DNA from: Salinisphaera sp002433465
GTDB lineage: Bacteria > Pseudomonadota > Gammaproteobacteria > Nevskiales > Salinisphaeraceae
Length of the DNA stretch: 64,000 bases
NCBI RefSeq assembly: GCF_040361435.1
Contig: NZ_APNL01000008.1
Location: 118,192-182,191 of the forward strand
Direction of reading: 5' to 3'
Part shown: positions 52,665 through 60,735 of the stretch, piece after piece
How the letters are laid out: the number at the start of each line of letters is the position of its first letter
Numbering within the stretch: position 1 is the stretch's first letter
The notes under the pieces: model-generated
The model's input: the letters and a program-made list of their open reading frames with translations, nothing else
Database searches by the model: none
Told to the model about the DNA's origin: nothing
Translations under genes and position numbers: made by a program

Positions 52665-53408
52665 ATGACCTACCGTCATCGCATCGCGGCCGGCCTGCTA
52701 TGCCTGTCCAGCGCACAGCTCGCCGCCGCCGTCCCGACGCCGACACCCAACGAAGATGGCACCTACGCCCTCGAAGAACCGGCCGTCTATCTCACCTGGC
52801 TGAAGCTCCAGACGGACTACGACTTCGAGGCGAACAAGACCGAACTGACAAAAGCATTCCACTGGAATCGCTATACCAAGAACCGCAATAACGAGTTTTC
52901 GCTACAAACCGTGCTCGACGCATCGCTTGCCGATGTCGAAAACAAGGTCGAGCAATGGCCCGAGGCACCGACGTTTCGTATTCGCACGAGCGCAAGTTTC
53001 GGCGAATACGATTTCGACAAGGAGCAGTTCGCGTTCGATCCGATCGAAGCGGGTGCCTACTATCCGATTCCGCTCGGCCGCGAGCTCTATAACCCGAATA
53101 GCTGGACCTCCAGCCCCGGCTACGCGCTGACCATCGCCGATGCCGTCAAGATCGACGGCGTGGCCGTGCCGCGCGACGGCGCGCAGGCCATGATCGAAAG
53201 CCGTACCAGCCGCTCGGGTCGAGTCGACCGCAGCGTGGTCATTGTCTACACCATCAAGGTCGTGTCTGCCGGCACCACCAAGGTTAACTACAACAACACC
53301 GTCAAGGAGCTCAAAGGCCGCGTGACTTCCGCCAAGGCCTATGCCGTTGGCGATCGCCAGCCCGTTAGCGAAGACGCGCTGCTCGCGAGCTGGCCGGCCG
53401 ATTCCTGA
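52665..53408 (+). CDS. secreted protein of unknown function
   Basis: A 247-residue protein with a cleavable signal peptide (AAGLLCLSSAQLAAAV). The mature protein starts VPTPTPNEDGTYALEEPAVY and contains long stretches of alternating polar and hydrophobic residues (FSLQTVLDASLADVENKVEQ, TIADAVKIDGVAVPRDGAQA). It has no cysteines after the signal. It may belong to DUF4852-like envelope proteins, but I am not sure. A ribosome-binding site (AAGGAG) precedes the start. The gene lies 69 bases after the small lipoprotein and is probably cotranscribed. Confidence 0.7.
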   Translation: MTYRHRIAAGLLCLSSAQLAAAVPTPTPNEDGTYALEEPAVYLTWLKLQTDYDFEANKTELTKAFHWNRYTKNRNNEFSLQTVLDASLADVENKVEQWPEAPTFRIRTSASFGEYDFDKEQFAFDPIEAGAYYPIPLGRELYNPNSWTSSPGYALTIADAVKIDGVAVPRDGAQAMIESRTSRSGRVDRSVVIVYTIKVVSAGTTKVNYNNTVKELKGRVTSAKAYAVGDRQPVSEDALLASWPADS

Positions 53409-53446
53409 TCGCTCGCGTTGCCATCCAAACAATCAAGGATTCTGTC

Positions 53447-53851
53447 ATGACAAAACCACAAATCACCGGCCTGACCGCCTGCGCGGCCATGGCCTTCTCT
53501 GTCTTCATGCCCATTCTCTCGGCGCCCCAGACATCGCTCAGCCTGATGTCCAGCAACGAGATCCAGGCTTTCATCGTGCTCGCGCTAACTGGTCCGGCAG
53601 CCGCCGGCTTCTATTGGCGGCGGCCCATCGTCGCCGTGCTGGCCAGCCTGCTGAGCGTGCTGTTCGCCTGCTTCCTGCTCGTGATCTATATCGGCGCCAA
53701 GACGACTGACGACCCGAACGAGTTCTCCGCCATCATGTTTATGAGCCTGTCCTGGGGCTGGCTCGTGATTGTCGGCGCAGCGCTCGTGATGGCGGGTGCT
53801 TCGTTCAAGACGCGTCGCGCGAAGGTTGAAGCTTCCACTACGTCAACCTGA
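53447..53851 (+). CDS. small membrane protein, unknown
   Basis: A 134-residue protein with about four hydrophobic segments: 8-25, 41-58 (IQAFIVLALTGPAAAGFYW), 61-82 (IVAVLASLLSVLFACFLLVI) and 98-119 (MFMSLSWGWLVIVGAALVM). A short basic C-terminal tail follows. It is preceded by AAGGATT and lies 38 bases after the secreted protein gene. No family recognised. Confidence 0.65.
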   Translation: MTKPQITGLTACAAMAFSVFMPILSAPQTSLSLMSSNEIQAFIVLALTGPAAAGFYWRRPIVAVLASLLSVLFACFLLVIYIGAKTTDDPNEFSAIMFMSLSWGWLVIVGAALVMAGASFKTRRAKVEASTTST

Positions 53852-53924
53852 CGTGGCATATTGTGCCTCAGGGGATAGACACGCCGTACCATGCGGCCTG
53901 TCTTTGAAAACGGGGGGAGAAGGG

Positions 53925-54365
53925 GTGCCAGAAAACACCGCCACGCTAGCCAAGCGACTTACAGTGCTCGCGCTAGCACTGAGCGCCAGCGCTGCGCACG
54001 CCATGAACCCCGCGCTGCTCAAGCGCCAAACCGAGACTGCCAATGCCGGCATGGTCGGAAACCGCTATATGCGTTTTGTCACCGCCGAAGACTGGACGGT
54101 TAACCGGAAAGAAGACCGATTGGAGGCAGAGATAGATTTTCCGGCTAATGCTTCGATTGAAGGACGCTTACAGGGTCGATTGCCTGATGGATGTAATTTT
54201 AGCTCGCCTAGTATCGAGGCGATCGAAACCCTTGATGAAGGGTTGCGTTTTCGAGCGCATGCGCGAGCGCAACGCTCGACGATGTATTTTCACGCAGGGC
54301 CAATATCCAGCTGCAGCTCGCGCGCACTTTGGTTTGTGCTAGTCGGGAAAGATCAATATCCCTAA
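53925..54365 (+). CDS. secreted small protein with disulfide candidates
   Basis: A GTG start at 53925 follows a strong GGGGAGAAGG and gives 146 residues with a signal peptide ending SASAAHA. An upstream in-frame extension would bury the signal. The mature part has NPALLKRQTETANAGMVGNR and a later CNFSSPSIEAIETLDEGLRF, with paired cysteines (DGCNF and SSCSSR). The function is unknown. It is followed by an AT-rich gap without a gene (54366-54507). Confidence 0.6.
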   Translation: MPENTATLAKRLTVLALALSASAAHAMNPALLKRQTETANAGMVGNRYMRFVTAEDWTVNRKEDRLEAEIDFPANASIEGRLQGRLPDGCNFSSPSIEAIETLDEGLRFRAHARAQRSTMYFHAGPISSCSSRALWFVLVGKDQYP

Positions 54366-54507
54366 TGACAGATAGCATTATAGATTTCTCTAGTCTTTAT
54401 TTTAGCTGAGTTTTACGCAAAAACTGGCCGATAAGCGGACTTTTCTGCGTTTTTAGTATTCGCTGTAAAAGAGCGATAATATTTTTTCACTGTTATTAGG
54501 GGGCGAT

Positions 54508-54930
54508 ATGACTGGGGGTTTTTGGATCGTGGTCGGGCTGGTTTGCTTTTTCATCCCGATCCCGCTTTTTCCTATAGCTGGGCTTGTGGCCATCGTGTAC
54601 GGGCTGTACCTGATTATGACTGGTAAGAAACCAGGAAAGTCTCAGGATCCGGAGGGTAATAAGGTTTATCGGTTTGGCAAGGTAACGATTTTTCCAGAAC
54701 GCGGAGTTCTAGAATACAAAAGAAAAGAAATACCGATCTCTGAAATTACAAATGTTAACTTCGAGCAGAAAGATCAAGGGTTTGCCGGCGGCGGCGTTCG
54801 CAGGATAGAGATTTTAACAAACGATATCGATGATCCTGTTATATCTTTCAAGCTATTCGCTGCAACTCGAAAAGAGCTAGATAAGCAGTACCATCAGCTT
54901 CGGCTGCTTCTAAACTGCCGATCGGTTTGA
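54508..54930 (+). CDS. membrane-anchored PH-like protein, unknown, low GC
   Basis: A 140-residue protein. Two hydrophobic segments near the N terminus (WIVVGLVCFFIPIPLFPIAG and LVAIVYGLYLIMTG) precede a soluble domain (KVTIFPERGVLEYKRKEIPI, NVNFEQKDQGFAGGGVRRIE) whose strand pattern recalls a PH/bPH-like fold; this is a guess. Base composition is clearly more AT-rich than the neighbours and codon use differs, suggesting a separate origin. A GGGGG element lies upstream of the ATG. A 256-base gap follows, with small hairpins but no gene. Confidence 0.6.
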   Translation: MTGGFWIVVGLVCFFIPIPLFPIAGLVAIVYGLYLIMTGKKPGKSQDPEGNKVYRFGKVTIFPERGVLEYKRKEIPISEITNVNFEQKDQGFAGGGVRRIEILTNDIDDPVISFKLFAATRKELDKQYHQLRLLLNCRSV

Positions 54931-55186
54931 CGTTTGTCTGGACTTTAAGAAAGTCTCTGGTCTAGATAAAAGCCACCGTGGCATTCGCCGTAGTGGCGTG
55001 ATTTTCGCCTGTAAGGCCTGCCACTCGTGTCGTTAAAGCTCGTGCGTTTTCATGTTTGGCGCCATTACGTTCTTTTTTTGTTTTCTTCGACTCTTTCTGC
55101 TTGATCGAGCCTGGCTGCGGCAACTTGGCATCGCTCCCGCCAGTAACTCGTCGCGTGGAGCCACTAACGCTAAAGAGATAAGAATA

Positions 55187-55579
55187 ATGAATCAATCCAA
55201 GCTTCTTTATTTTGTGCATACCGCTGTCAGCGGCGTGCTGCTTGTCGCATTGTCAGCGTGCGGCAGTGATTCGGGTGATCCCGGTGATGCCTATGTCGGC
55301 ACTTGGCAGACGGTCCCGGAGCTCGATACGAGCATCATCACGATCGCGCGCGACGACGACATTTTTCGCTTCACACGCGAAGACGTCGACAAACCGAACA
55401 GCATGATCTTCCATCTCGAGAACGGCGTACTCGTTTTCCAAAACAAGAACGACGACCACGGTATTACGTTCACCTACTTGGAGGAAACAGATCAGATGAA
55501 GTTCGAGCCCACCGGTGGCGCAACTGAGTTTATCAAAAGCCAAAATCACGAGGTTGGAATGTTGTTTGAGCGCCGCTGA
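55187..55579 (+). CDS. small lipoprotein, paralogue of the one at 52209
   Basis: A 130-residue protein from ATG 55187 (AAGAGATAAG upstream) with lipobox LSAC (Cys about 25). The mature domain begins YVGTWQTVPELDTSIITIAR, a G-T-W start typical of lipocalin-like barrels. It continues FHLENGVLVFQNKNDDHGIT and FTYLEETDQMKFEPTGG, matching its paralogue at 52209-52595 along most of the length. The function is unknown. It stands apart from its neighbours, with over 250 bases on each side. Confidence 0.78.
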   Translation: MNQSKLLYFVHTAVSGVLLVALSACGSDSGDPGDAYVGTWQTVPELDTSIITIARDDDIFRFTREDVDKPNSMIFHLENGVLVFQNKNDDHGITFTYLEETDQMKFEPTGGATEFIKSQNHEVGMLFERR

Positions 55580-55896
55580 ACACGTTGGATCAATACCCAC
55601 GCTACCGTCGTGCTTATTGCTCTCGTGAGCAAAAAAGTCGCTTGCGCAAAATTGTGTAATGCGTGCGTGATCCCATTACACACTTTACATCCGACTCAGC
55701 CATTTTCCGTGAACTCGAAAGTGCGTCAAGACTGGCACCAGAAAAATTGGACAAGATATAAATGGGTAGGCGCACGTTGTCGCGGAGTGCATAGTTTTTC
55801 GCGGAAAAATACGAGCATAAAAAGTGCGTTTGAAAAATGGTCGTTATAAGCTTTTTTAGCCTTTAACTTTTGGCAGCATTATTTAACGGGGAAGTC
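55580..55896. other. AT-rich intergenic region
   Basis: These 317 bases hold no convincing gene. A 79-codon frame from GTG 55610 has no ribosome-binding site and an irregular composition. The region probably holds the promoter of the next gene. Confidence 0.5.
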
Positions 55897-57321
55897 ATGA
55901 GAACTGTATTTGCGCGAGTCTTGCTCGCAGGCGGAATGTTGTTCGCCACCATTGCTCTGAGCGCCTGTGGTGATGGGGCTAGCAAGTCCAACTTTAAGTC
56001 GTTGATCGAGGATGCTGTCGCGAAGGCCGATCCAGCAACCAGTGGATTGGCGCTGACACTAAAGTTGCCTGATGTTTCGCTTCGCGGCGATAACATAGCG
56101 CTTGACGTCAGTCAGCCGACCATCAGTTACGCTGCGCTCCAAGCCCTCGTACGTCAGGACATTCTCGAACGCGTGCAACGTGATGGAGACGTCATTGAGT
56201 ACGCCTTGGCCGACAAAAACGGCGCGAAAAAAATTATTGGAGTGAATGGCGATCAGTTGGTTGTTTTTTTAGGAAAGTTCGTTCCAGACACGATTACAAA
56301 CTTCACCAAGCCCAGCGATGAGGTATCCAATCCGGATTCGATGGCGACCGTCGATTTTAAGGTTGAATATGCGGGCTGGTTGAGCGACGACGGTCTCGAG
56401 ACGCTGCGTGACTGGTACGGGATCGCCTATGCGGCGCGCTATCAAGGCGATAACCCCGCAAAACATACCGCGACGGAAGCCGTGCAAATGGCTCAGAGGG
56501 TTAGAACTGCCCACTGGGATGCATCGCGCACGCGTGCTGCCAAACAACATAAGCGGGTCATACAAAATTGGGCCTCTCTTGCATTTAGCGGTATGACGAT
56601 ACCGGTCCGGCTGCATAAGAGCGACGACGGATGGAGGGTTGCAGACCCAGTCAGCGATTGGGTGCCAACCGATTTCAAAAGCATTGAGCCGAAGACCAAT
56701 ACCGATCTACAGCAAGCCGGCGAGACTATCGCAACCCGTTTGAATCCTGACGTTGAACCACCGGGCAAAGTCGACAAGGCTGCAATCGATCAAGCATTCA
56801 CATCGGCCGTTGACCTCGGCAGAAGCCTGAGCGTATCCAGCCCGTTTAAATCATCGCCTCATGGTCTGGTGCCAGTAAGTTGCACAATCGATCCACGGCG
56901 CGGTTGGAATCAAATCAACATGCATTACGACTGCAACGAAAACCGGGCGAAACAGTTAAACCAGCTTGCCGCCGTAGGGCTCGTTACACGAGCCGTGCCC
57001 GGTTCTCGGGAAGTCTCCTACACGCCGACGGACAAGCTCAAAGATATTGTCCATAACGGCAAATTGCCTTTTGGAACTCGAAAGGTCCAGACAATTGAAG
57101 CTCAGCAGAGCAGCTTGAACTGGGATGGTCAGCCGATGGTTTCGGCCAATGTGATGGCCAGAACAGTGCTCTACGACTGGGTCGGCCAAAGCGGGTTCGA
57201 AGTACCGGATGTTGATACCGAGTCGGCCAAGCATTACGGGCTAACAATGGTTCAGAACGAAAAGAAGCAATGGCGCGTTACCAGCATGTCCACTCGGATC
57301 GACGCGGCTAGCCTCAACTAA
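55897..57321 (+). CDS. large lipoprotein of unknown function, shares a domain with the next gene
   Basis: A 474-residue protein from ATG 55897 (GGGGAAG upstream) with lipobox LSAC (Cys about 24). The N-terminal region resembles a periplasmic beta/alpha domain (GLALTLKLPDVSLRGDNIAL). The C-terminal part (about 320-474) has Cys pairs (VSCTIDPRRG, HYDCNENRAK), an AVGLVTRAVPGSREVSYTPT block and ANVMARTVLYDWVG. It aligns by eye with the 233-residue secreted protein encoded just downstream. No known family was recognised. The next gene starts 10 bases later, so the two form an operon. Confidence 0.75.
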   Translation: MRTVFARVLLAGGMLFATIALSACGDGASKSNFKSLIEDAVAKADPATSGLALTLKLPDVSLRGDNIALDVSQPTISYAALQALVRQDILERVQRDGDVIEYALADKNGAKKIIGVNGDQLVVFLGKFVPDTITNFTKPSDEVSNPDSMATVDFKVEYAGWLSDDGLETLRDWYGIAYAARYQGDNPAKHTATEAVQMAQRVRTAHWDASRTRAAKQHKRVIQNWASLAFSGMTIPVRLHKSDDGWRVADPVSDWVPTDFKSIEPKTNTDLQQAGETIATRLNPDVEPPGKVDKAAIDQAFTSAVDLGRSLSVSSPFKSSPHGLVPVSCTIDPRRGWNQINMHYDCNENRAKQLNQLAAVGLVTRAVPGSREVSYTPTDKLKDIVHNGKLPFGTRKVQTIEAQQSSLNWDGQPMVSANVMARTVLYDWVGQSGFEVPDVDTESAKHYGLTMVQNEKKQWRVTSMSTRIDAASLN

Positions 57322-57331
57322 AGGAATGGAC

Positions 57332-58033
57332 ATGAATCTATTCAAAGCAACAGCCTGCATGGCGATCGTCGTTGGACTGCCTTGTTCGTCCATTGTGCTT
57401 GCCGACGACACGAACGCTGAGCACAACTCGAATCCAGATGTCTCGAACGACACAGTGGCCGGATGGATCGAGCAATATTACGGCCAGATGGATTTCAACA
57501 CGCGAGGTGGTCAGTCGCTCATATGGAAAGCACCGGGTCTTGATTCCGAAGACGGCGCCACGTGCCGCCAACGAGTGACCGGTGTGAGTTCGTCCAAACG
57601 CCGAGAGATTCAGCACTCCGCTGATTACCAGCGCGTTTCGACATCCTGCTACAGATTCAGCCCAGGCACCATGAAGAGCGCAATGGAGATGGGTCTGGTC
57701 GACCAGAACAAACCCTCTCCTTTCGTTTTTAACTTCAAGCTTACTGATCGCGGCCGCGAGCACGTGGAGTCGCTGGGCAACGGGCGGTTCCAGATTCCGG
57801 TCGCGGCTGAAAGCCTTGAAAACGTGTTGTCCGCAAAGGCAAGCACTAACCGGTACGGCGTCGCGGTGGTCGATGTGACTTTCACCACTATACCGAAGGC
57901 GCTTAACTGGGCGGCGCCCTATGTTGGCAGGGATAAGGCGGTATCAATCGGCAATCCATCCTCCAGCAAGCATGTGGCTCAGTTCTGGAAGACAGACAAA
58001 GGCTGGGAAGCAGCGTACGTATTTGATGGCTGA
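57332..58033 (+). CDS. secreted protein, paralogous to the C-terminal domain of the preceding lipoprotein
   Basis: A 233-residue protein. ATG 57332 is preferred over 57326 because AAGGA sits 6 bases upstream of it. A signal peptide (ACMAIVVGLPCSSIVLADD) leads into a domain with paired cysteines (ATCRQRVTG, STSCYRFSPG), AMEMGLVDQNKPSPFVFNFK, LTDRGREHVESLGNGRFQIP and VTFTTIPKALNWAAPYVG. Order and spacing match residues about 330-450 of the upstream lipoprotein. Its stop lies 121 bases before an IS3-family element. Confidence 0.72.
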   Translation: MNLFKATACMAIVVGLPCSSIVLADDTNAEHNSNPDVSNDTVAGWIEQYYGQMDFNTRGGQSLIWKAPGLDSEDGATCRQRVTGVSSSKRREIQHSADYQRVSTSCYRFSPGTMKSAMEMGLVDQNKPSPFVFNFKLTDRGREHVESLGNGRFQIPVAAESLENVLSAKASTNRYGVAVVDVTFTTIPKALNWAAPYVGRDKAVSIGNPSSSKHVAQFWKTDKGWEAAYVFDG

Positions 58034-58154
58034 TTTATCCATACGCCAGACCGCGCAGAAGATGAATCTTCAGACAGATTATTCAATCAAAGTCGAGATT
58101 AATGGGGTTCTCACCCGTTAATGCGGACACTTCGAAGAAGAGTCATCATGGGGC

Positions 58155-58175
58155 TGACCCTCTCCCCGATAACCG
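58155..58175. repeat. terminal inverted repeat, distal end of first IS
   Basis: The first 21 bases of the element in plus-strand coordinates (TGACCCTCTCCCCGATAACC and one more base) match the reverse complement of 59349-59369 at 17 of 21 positions. Confidence 0.8.
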
Positions 58176-58195
58176 AGTATTCAGACTTGGAAAAC

Positions 58196-58969
58196 TCAGG
58201 CCTGTGAGTGACTCAGATAGTACTCGCGGGGCGTCACATTCCCGAGCGAGCTGTGGGTCCGGTCTTCATTGTATTCGATGCGCCAGTTCTCGATTTTTTC
58301 CTGTGCGTCCTCCAAGCTCAAGAACCAGTGTACGTTCAGACACTCGTCTCGAAAGCTGCCGTTGAATGATTCGATGAACGGATTATCCGTGGGTTTCCCG
58401 GGTCTTGAGAAGCCCAACTGGACGCCGTGCTCATAGGCCCACTTGTCGAGCGCCTTCGAAATGAATTCGCTCCCATTGTCCACTTGTATGCGTTTTGGCA
58501 ATCCGCGCATCTGGCCGATCAGTGCCACGGTATCCACCACGGCATCGCCTTTGAGCGAGTGATCGACCGTGATCGCCAGCGCTTCGCGACTAAAATTATC
58601 CACTACAGTTAACGAGCGAATTCGGCGCCCGTTGAACAGCTCATCGGCCACAAAATCCATGCTCCAGGCTTCGTTTGGTGCGTCGACTGCCGGCCGCGAT
58701 TCGCGATGCATGGCAGCGACTCGTCGTCGCGGTCGCTTGCGCCGTAGATTCAGGCCTTCTTCGCAGTAGATCCGATACGTCTTCTTGTGATTGATCACCC
58801 AGCCTTCACGACGCATCAGCACTTGAATACGCGGCATCCCATACCGTAGCCGCGTCTCGGCGATCTCCTTGATCCGGGCGCGCTCGGCGCGATCGTCTCT
58901 CGGGTGGGCCTTGTAGTAATACGACGAACTGGAGGTCAGCAGGATCGCCGAGGCACGCCGCGTGCTCAC
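58196..58969 (-). CDS. IS3-family transposase OrfB (DDE domain)
   Basis: The catalytic half of the transposase (rve integrase fold). The DDE residues are visible in AWSMDFVADELF, QVDNGSEFISKAL and FIESFNGSFRDECLN. From GTG 58969 it has 257 residues. In the natural fusion the frame continues upstream to the slippery site at 59026-59032 (residues KKALKAARRRDLADGLIQAY). Its HTH-like N-terminal part (RYGMPRIQVLMRREGWVINH) is intact. Confidence 0.93.
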   Translation of the reverse strand: MSTRRASAILLTSSSSYYYKAHPRDDRAERARIKEIAETRLRYGMPRIQVLMRREGWVINHKKTYRIYCEEGLNLRRKRPRRRVAAMHRESRPAVDAPNEAWSMDFVADELFNGRRIRSLTVVDNFSREALAITVDHSLKGDAVVDTVALIGQMRGLPKRIQVDNGSEFISKALDKWAYEHGVQLGFSRPGKPTDNPFIESFNGSFRDECLNVHWFLSLEDAQEKIENWRIEYNEDRTHSSLGNVTPREYYLSHSQA

Positions 58970-59019
58970 CTTGTAGGCCTGGATCAGCCCGTCGGCCAGG
59001 TCACGCCGTCGGGCCGCCT

Positions 59020-59285
59020 TCAGAGCTTTTTTCGCAGCACCTCCTGGCGCATCTCCTTGTCCAGGCTCAGATCGGCGACGAGCTTCTTCAAGCGGTTGTT
59101 CTCTCCTCGAGCTGCTTGAGCCGGCGCACTTCGCTCACACTCAGCCCACCGTACTTCTTCTTCCAGTTGTACAGCGTCGCCTGCGAGATGCCCATCTTGC
59201 GGCAGACCTCTTCGGCGCGTGTGCCGGTCTCTGTCTGCTTGACCGCAAAGGCGATCTGCTCGTCCGTGTACTTCGACTTCTTCAT
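59020..59285 (-). pseudogene. IS3-family OrfA with a one-base deletion
   Basis: The N-terminal part reads KKSKYTDEQIAFAVKQTETG and KMGISQATLYNWKKKYGGLS (HTH), ending prematurely at LEERTTA. The leucine-zipper part (ENNRLKKLVADLSLDKEMRQ) continues in another frame. A missing G in the GAGGAGGAG stretch near 59101-59106 explains this exactly. A sequencing error is the alternative. Confidence 0.85.
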
Positions 59286-59348
59286 GGTCCATTTCCTCCG
59301 CCTCTCAGCGTGATCGAAATGGCCCGAATTCTCTAGTTCTGATCGCTG

Positions 59349-59369
59349 CGCTTTTCAGGGAGAAGGTCA
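59349..59369. repeat. terminal inverted repeat, orfA-proximal end of first IS
   Basis: The reverse complement reads TGACCTTCTCCCTGAAAAGC and one more base, matching 58155-58175 at 17 of 21 positions. The fragment of the second IS begins directly after it. Confidence 0.8.
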
Positions 59370-59377
59370 AAATAACT

Positions 59378-59563
59378 GTGCCGCCGGCACGGTTTTCCGA
59401 GGCCAGCTACTACACGTGGCGGAACAAGTTCGGCGGCATGGACGTCTCGGACGCCAAGCGTCTGAAGGCGCTCGAGACGGAGAACAGTCGCTTGAAGCGT
59501 TTGTTGGCCGAGTCGCCGCTTGAAAACGAGGTCACGCGCGAGGCCTTGCGAAAAAAATGGTAA
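59378..59563 (+). pseudogene. truncated IS3-family OrfA fragment
   Basis: This preserves the HTH end and the zipper (FSEASYYTWRNKFGGMDVSD, then KRLKALETENSRLKRLLAES and LENEVTREALRKKW). The preceding CRRHG-like codons lie in another frame, implying a one-base loss near 59393, and everything further upstream is missing. A run of seven A at 59551-59557 is the expected frameshift site into orfB. Confidence 0.85.
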
Positions 59564-60390
59564 CCGCAACAGCCAAGCGCGAGCTGGTGCGGTTTATGGG
59601 CCAGCGCGGCTTGAGCGAACGGCGTGCGCTGGCCGTCGTGGCGATGAGTGCCAGCGCATTCCGGTATCAGCCGGCGCCGGATCAAAACGAGCGCTTACGC
59701 GCTGAGATCCTGCGCCTGGCTCAGCGTTACCGCCGCTACGGCGCGCCGATGATCTATCTCAAGCTTCGCCAGGCCGGCTGGACCGTCAACCACAAGCGCG
59801 TCGAACGACTCTATGCCGAACAATGCCTGCAAGTGCGCCGGCGACGGCGCAGGAAGGTGCCGATAGCCGATCGGCAGCCGTTGATTCGTCCCGCTCGGGC
59901 GAACGAAGTCTGGTCGATGGATTTTGTATTCGACCGGGTCGCCGATGGCCGCGCCATCAAGTGCCTGGGCATCGTCGACGACGCGACCCATGAGTGCGTC
60001 GCGCTGGTGCCCGGTCGGTCGATGAGCGGCATGCAGGTCTCTCGTGTGCCGGATGAGTTGGCGCTCACACGCGGCCTGCCGACGGTCATACGATCAGATA
60101 ATGGCCCTGAATTCATCGGCAAGGCGATGCTGAACTGGGCACATAAAAACGGCGTTCAGCTCAAGCAGATCGAACCCGGCAAGCCGAATCAGAACGCCTA
60201 TATCGAGTCTTTCAACGGTCGCTTTCGAGACGAATGCTTAAACGAGCATTGGTTCGTGACCTTAGCTCACGCGACCTCGATCATCCGCGGCTGGCATCGC
60301 GAGTACAACGAAGAACGGCTAAAGAAAGAACTCAGCGGGCTGACGCCCGCTGACTACGCTGCGCAAATGGCCGCAGAGGCGGCCATTTAA
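59557..60390 (+). CDS. IS3-family transposase OrfB (DDE domain)
   Basis: A 277-residue intact catalytic protein. Its HTH_21-type region (QRYRRYGAPMIYLKLRQAGW) and DDE residues (VWSMDFVFDRVAD, IRSDNGPEFIGKAM, YIESFNGRFRDECLN) are all present. It is clearly different in sequence from the OrfB of the first IS. Without a full orfA it is unlikely to support transposition. Confidence 0.93.
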   Translation: MVTATAKRELVRFMGQRGLSERRALAVVAMSASAFRYQPAPDQNERLRAEILRLAQRYRRYGAPMIYLKLRQAGWTVNHKRVERLYAEQCLQVRRRRRRKVPIADRQPLIRPARANEVWSMDFVFDRVADGRAIKCLGIVDDATHECVALVPGRSMSGMQVSRVPDELALTRGLPTVIRSDNGPEFIGKAMLNWAHKNGVQLKQIEPGKPNQNAYIESFNGRFRDECLNEHWFVTLAHATSIIRGWHREYNEERLKKELSGLTPADYAAQMAAEAAI

Positions 60391-60468
60391 ACCCTTGGAC
60401 TCTAGACCTCACTGCTACTAAATCCGGGGGATGGTCGAATCGGCGACGCGTAGGGACGGGTTAGGTTG

Positions 60469-60735
60469 TCAGGATTTTTTGCCCGTACCCGGTGCGCCGC
60501 CTTGAACCATGCCTGGTAAGCGGCCATTGCTCGTGTAGGTGGCTTTGAACGACCGCTTTTTGCGCTTGCCGTTTCGAGCCTTGTGACCATTCTTTCGCGT
60601 TTCGTCGAGCCGCTTCTTTTCCTCTGAAGCTGCCTCTTGGGCCCGTTCGACTGCCGCTTCGTAGCTGATGCCCAGCTTTTCTCGCAGCTTTATCGCACGG
60701 TATTGGATCTGCTTTTGGCGCTCCGTCATGGACAT
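60469..60735 (-). CDS. small basic protein, unknown
   Basis: An 88-residue, highly charged protein. The helical N-terminal part (TERQKQIQYRAIKLREKLGI, SYEAAVERAQEAASEEKKRL) is followed by a Lys/Arg-rich tail (GHKARNGKRKKRSFKATYTS). It starts directly after the stop of the preceding gene, so it is the last gene of the KfrA operon. DNA or RNA binding is plausible from its charge; no family recognised. The second IS ends shortly downstream. Confidence 0.6.
   Translation of the reverse strand: MSMTERQKQIQYRAIKLREKLGISYEAAVERAQEAASEEKKRLDETRKNGHKARNGKRKKRSFKATYTSNGRLPGMVQGGAPGTGKKS

Larger units (their letters stand above)
58155..59369 (-). mobile_element. IS3-family insertion sequence, about 1215 bp
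   Basis: An element bounded by imperfect inverted repeats starting TGACC at 58155 and ending GGTCA at 59369, with orfA and orfB on the minus strand and a slippery A AAA AAG (59026-59032) for the -1 frameshift that makes the fused transposase. No matching 3-5 base direct repeat is visible at the ends (GGGC on the left, AAAT on the right), suggesting a later rearrangement. orfA carries a one-base deletion, so the element is probably inactive. It abuts the truncated second element. Confidence 0.85.
59370..60435 (+). mobile_element. second IS3-family element, 5' truncated
   Basis: The remnant of a different IS3-family element in the opposite orientation. The 5' end and most of the orfA N terminus are missing at the junction with the first IS, while orfB is complete. 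The right boundary is uncertain: the segment ending GGGGGATGGTC near 60433 is a plausible terminal repeat. No copy of the lost 5' half was found left of the first IS, so a simple insertion does not explain the junction. Confidence 0.75.

Noticed and set aside
55610..55849. A 79-codon plus-strand frame in an AT-rich gap
   Set aside because: It lacks a ribosome-binding site, has an irregular composition, and no signal or fold is apparent.
58034..58154. Missing 5' half of the second IS looked for left of the first IS
   Set aside because: The sequence here does not encode the expected OrfA N terminus or a matching terminal repeat, so a simple nested insertion is not supported.
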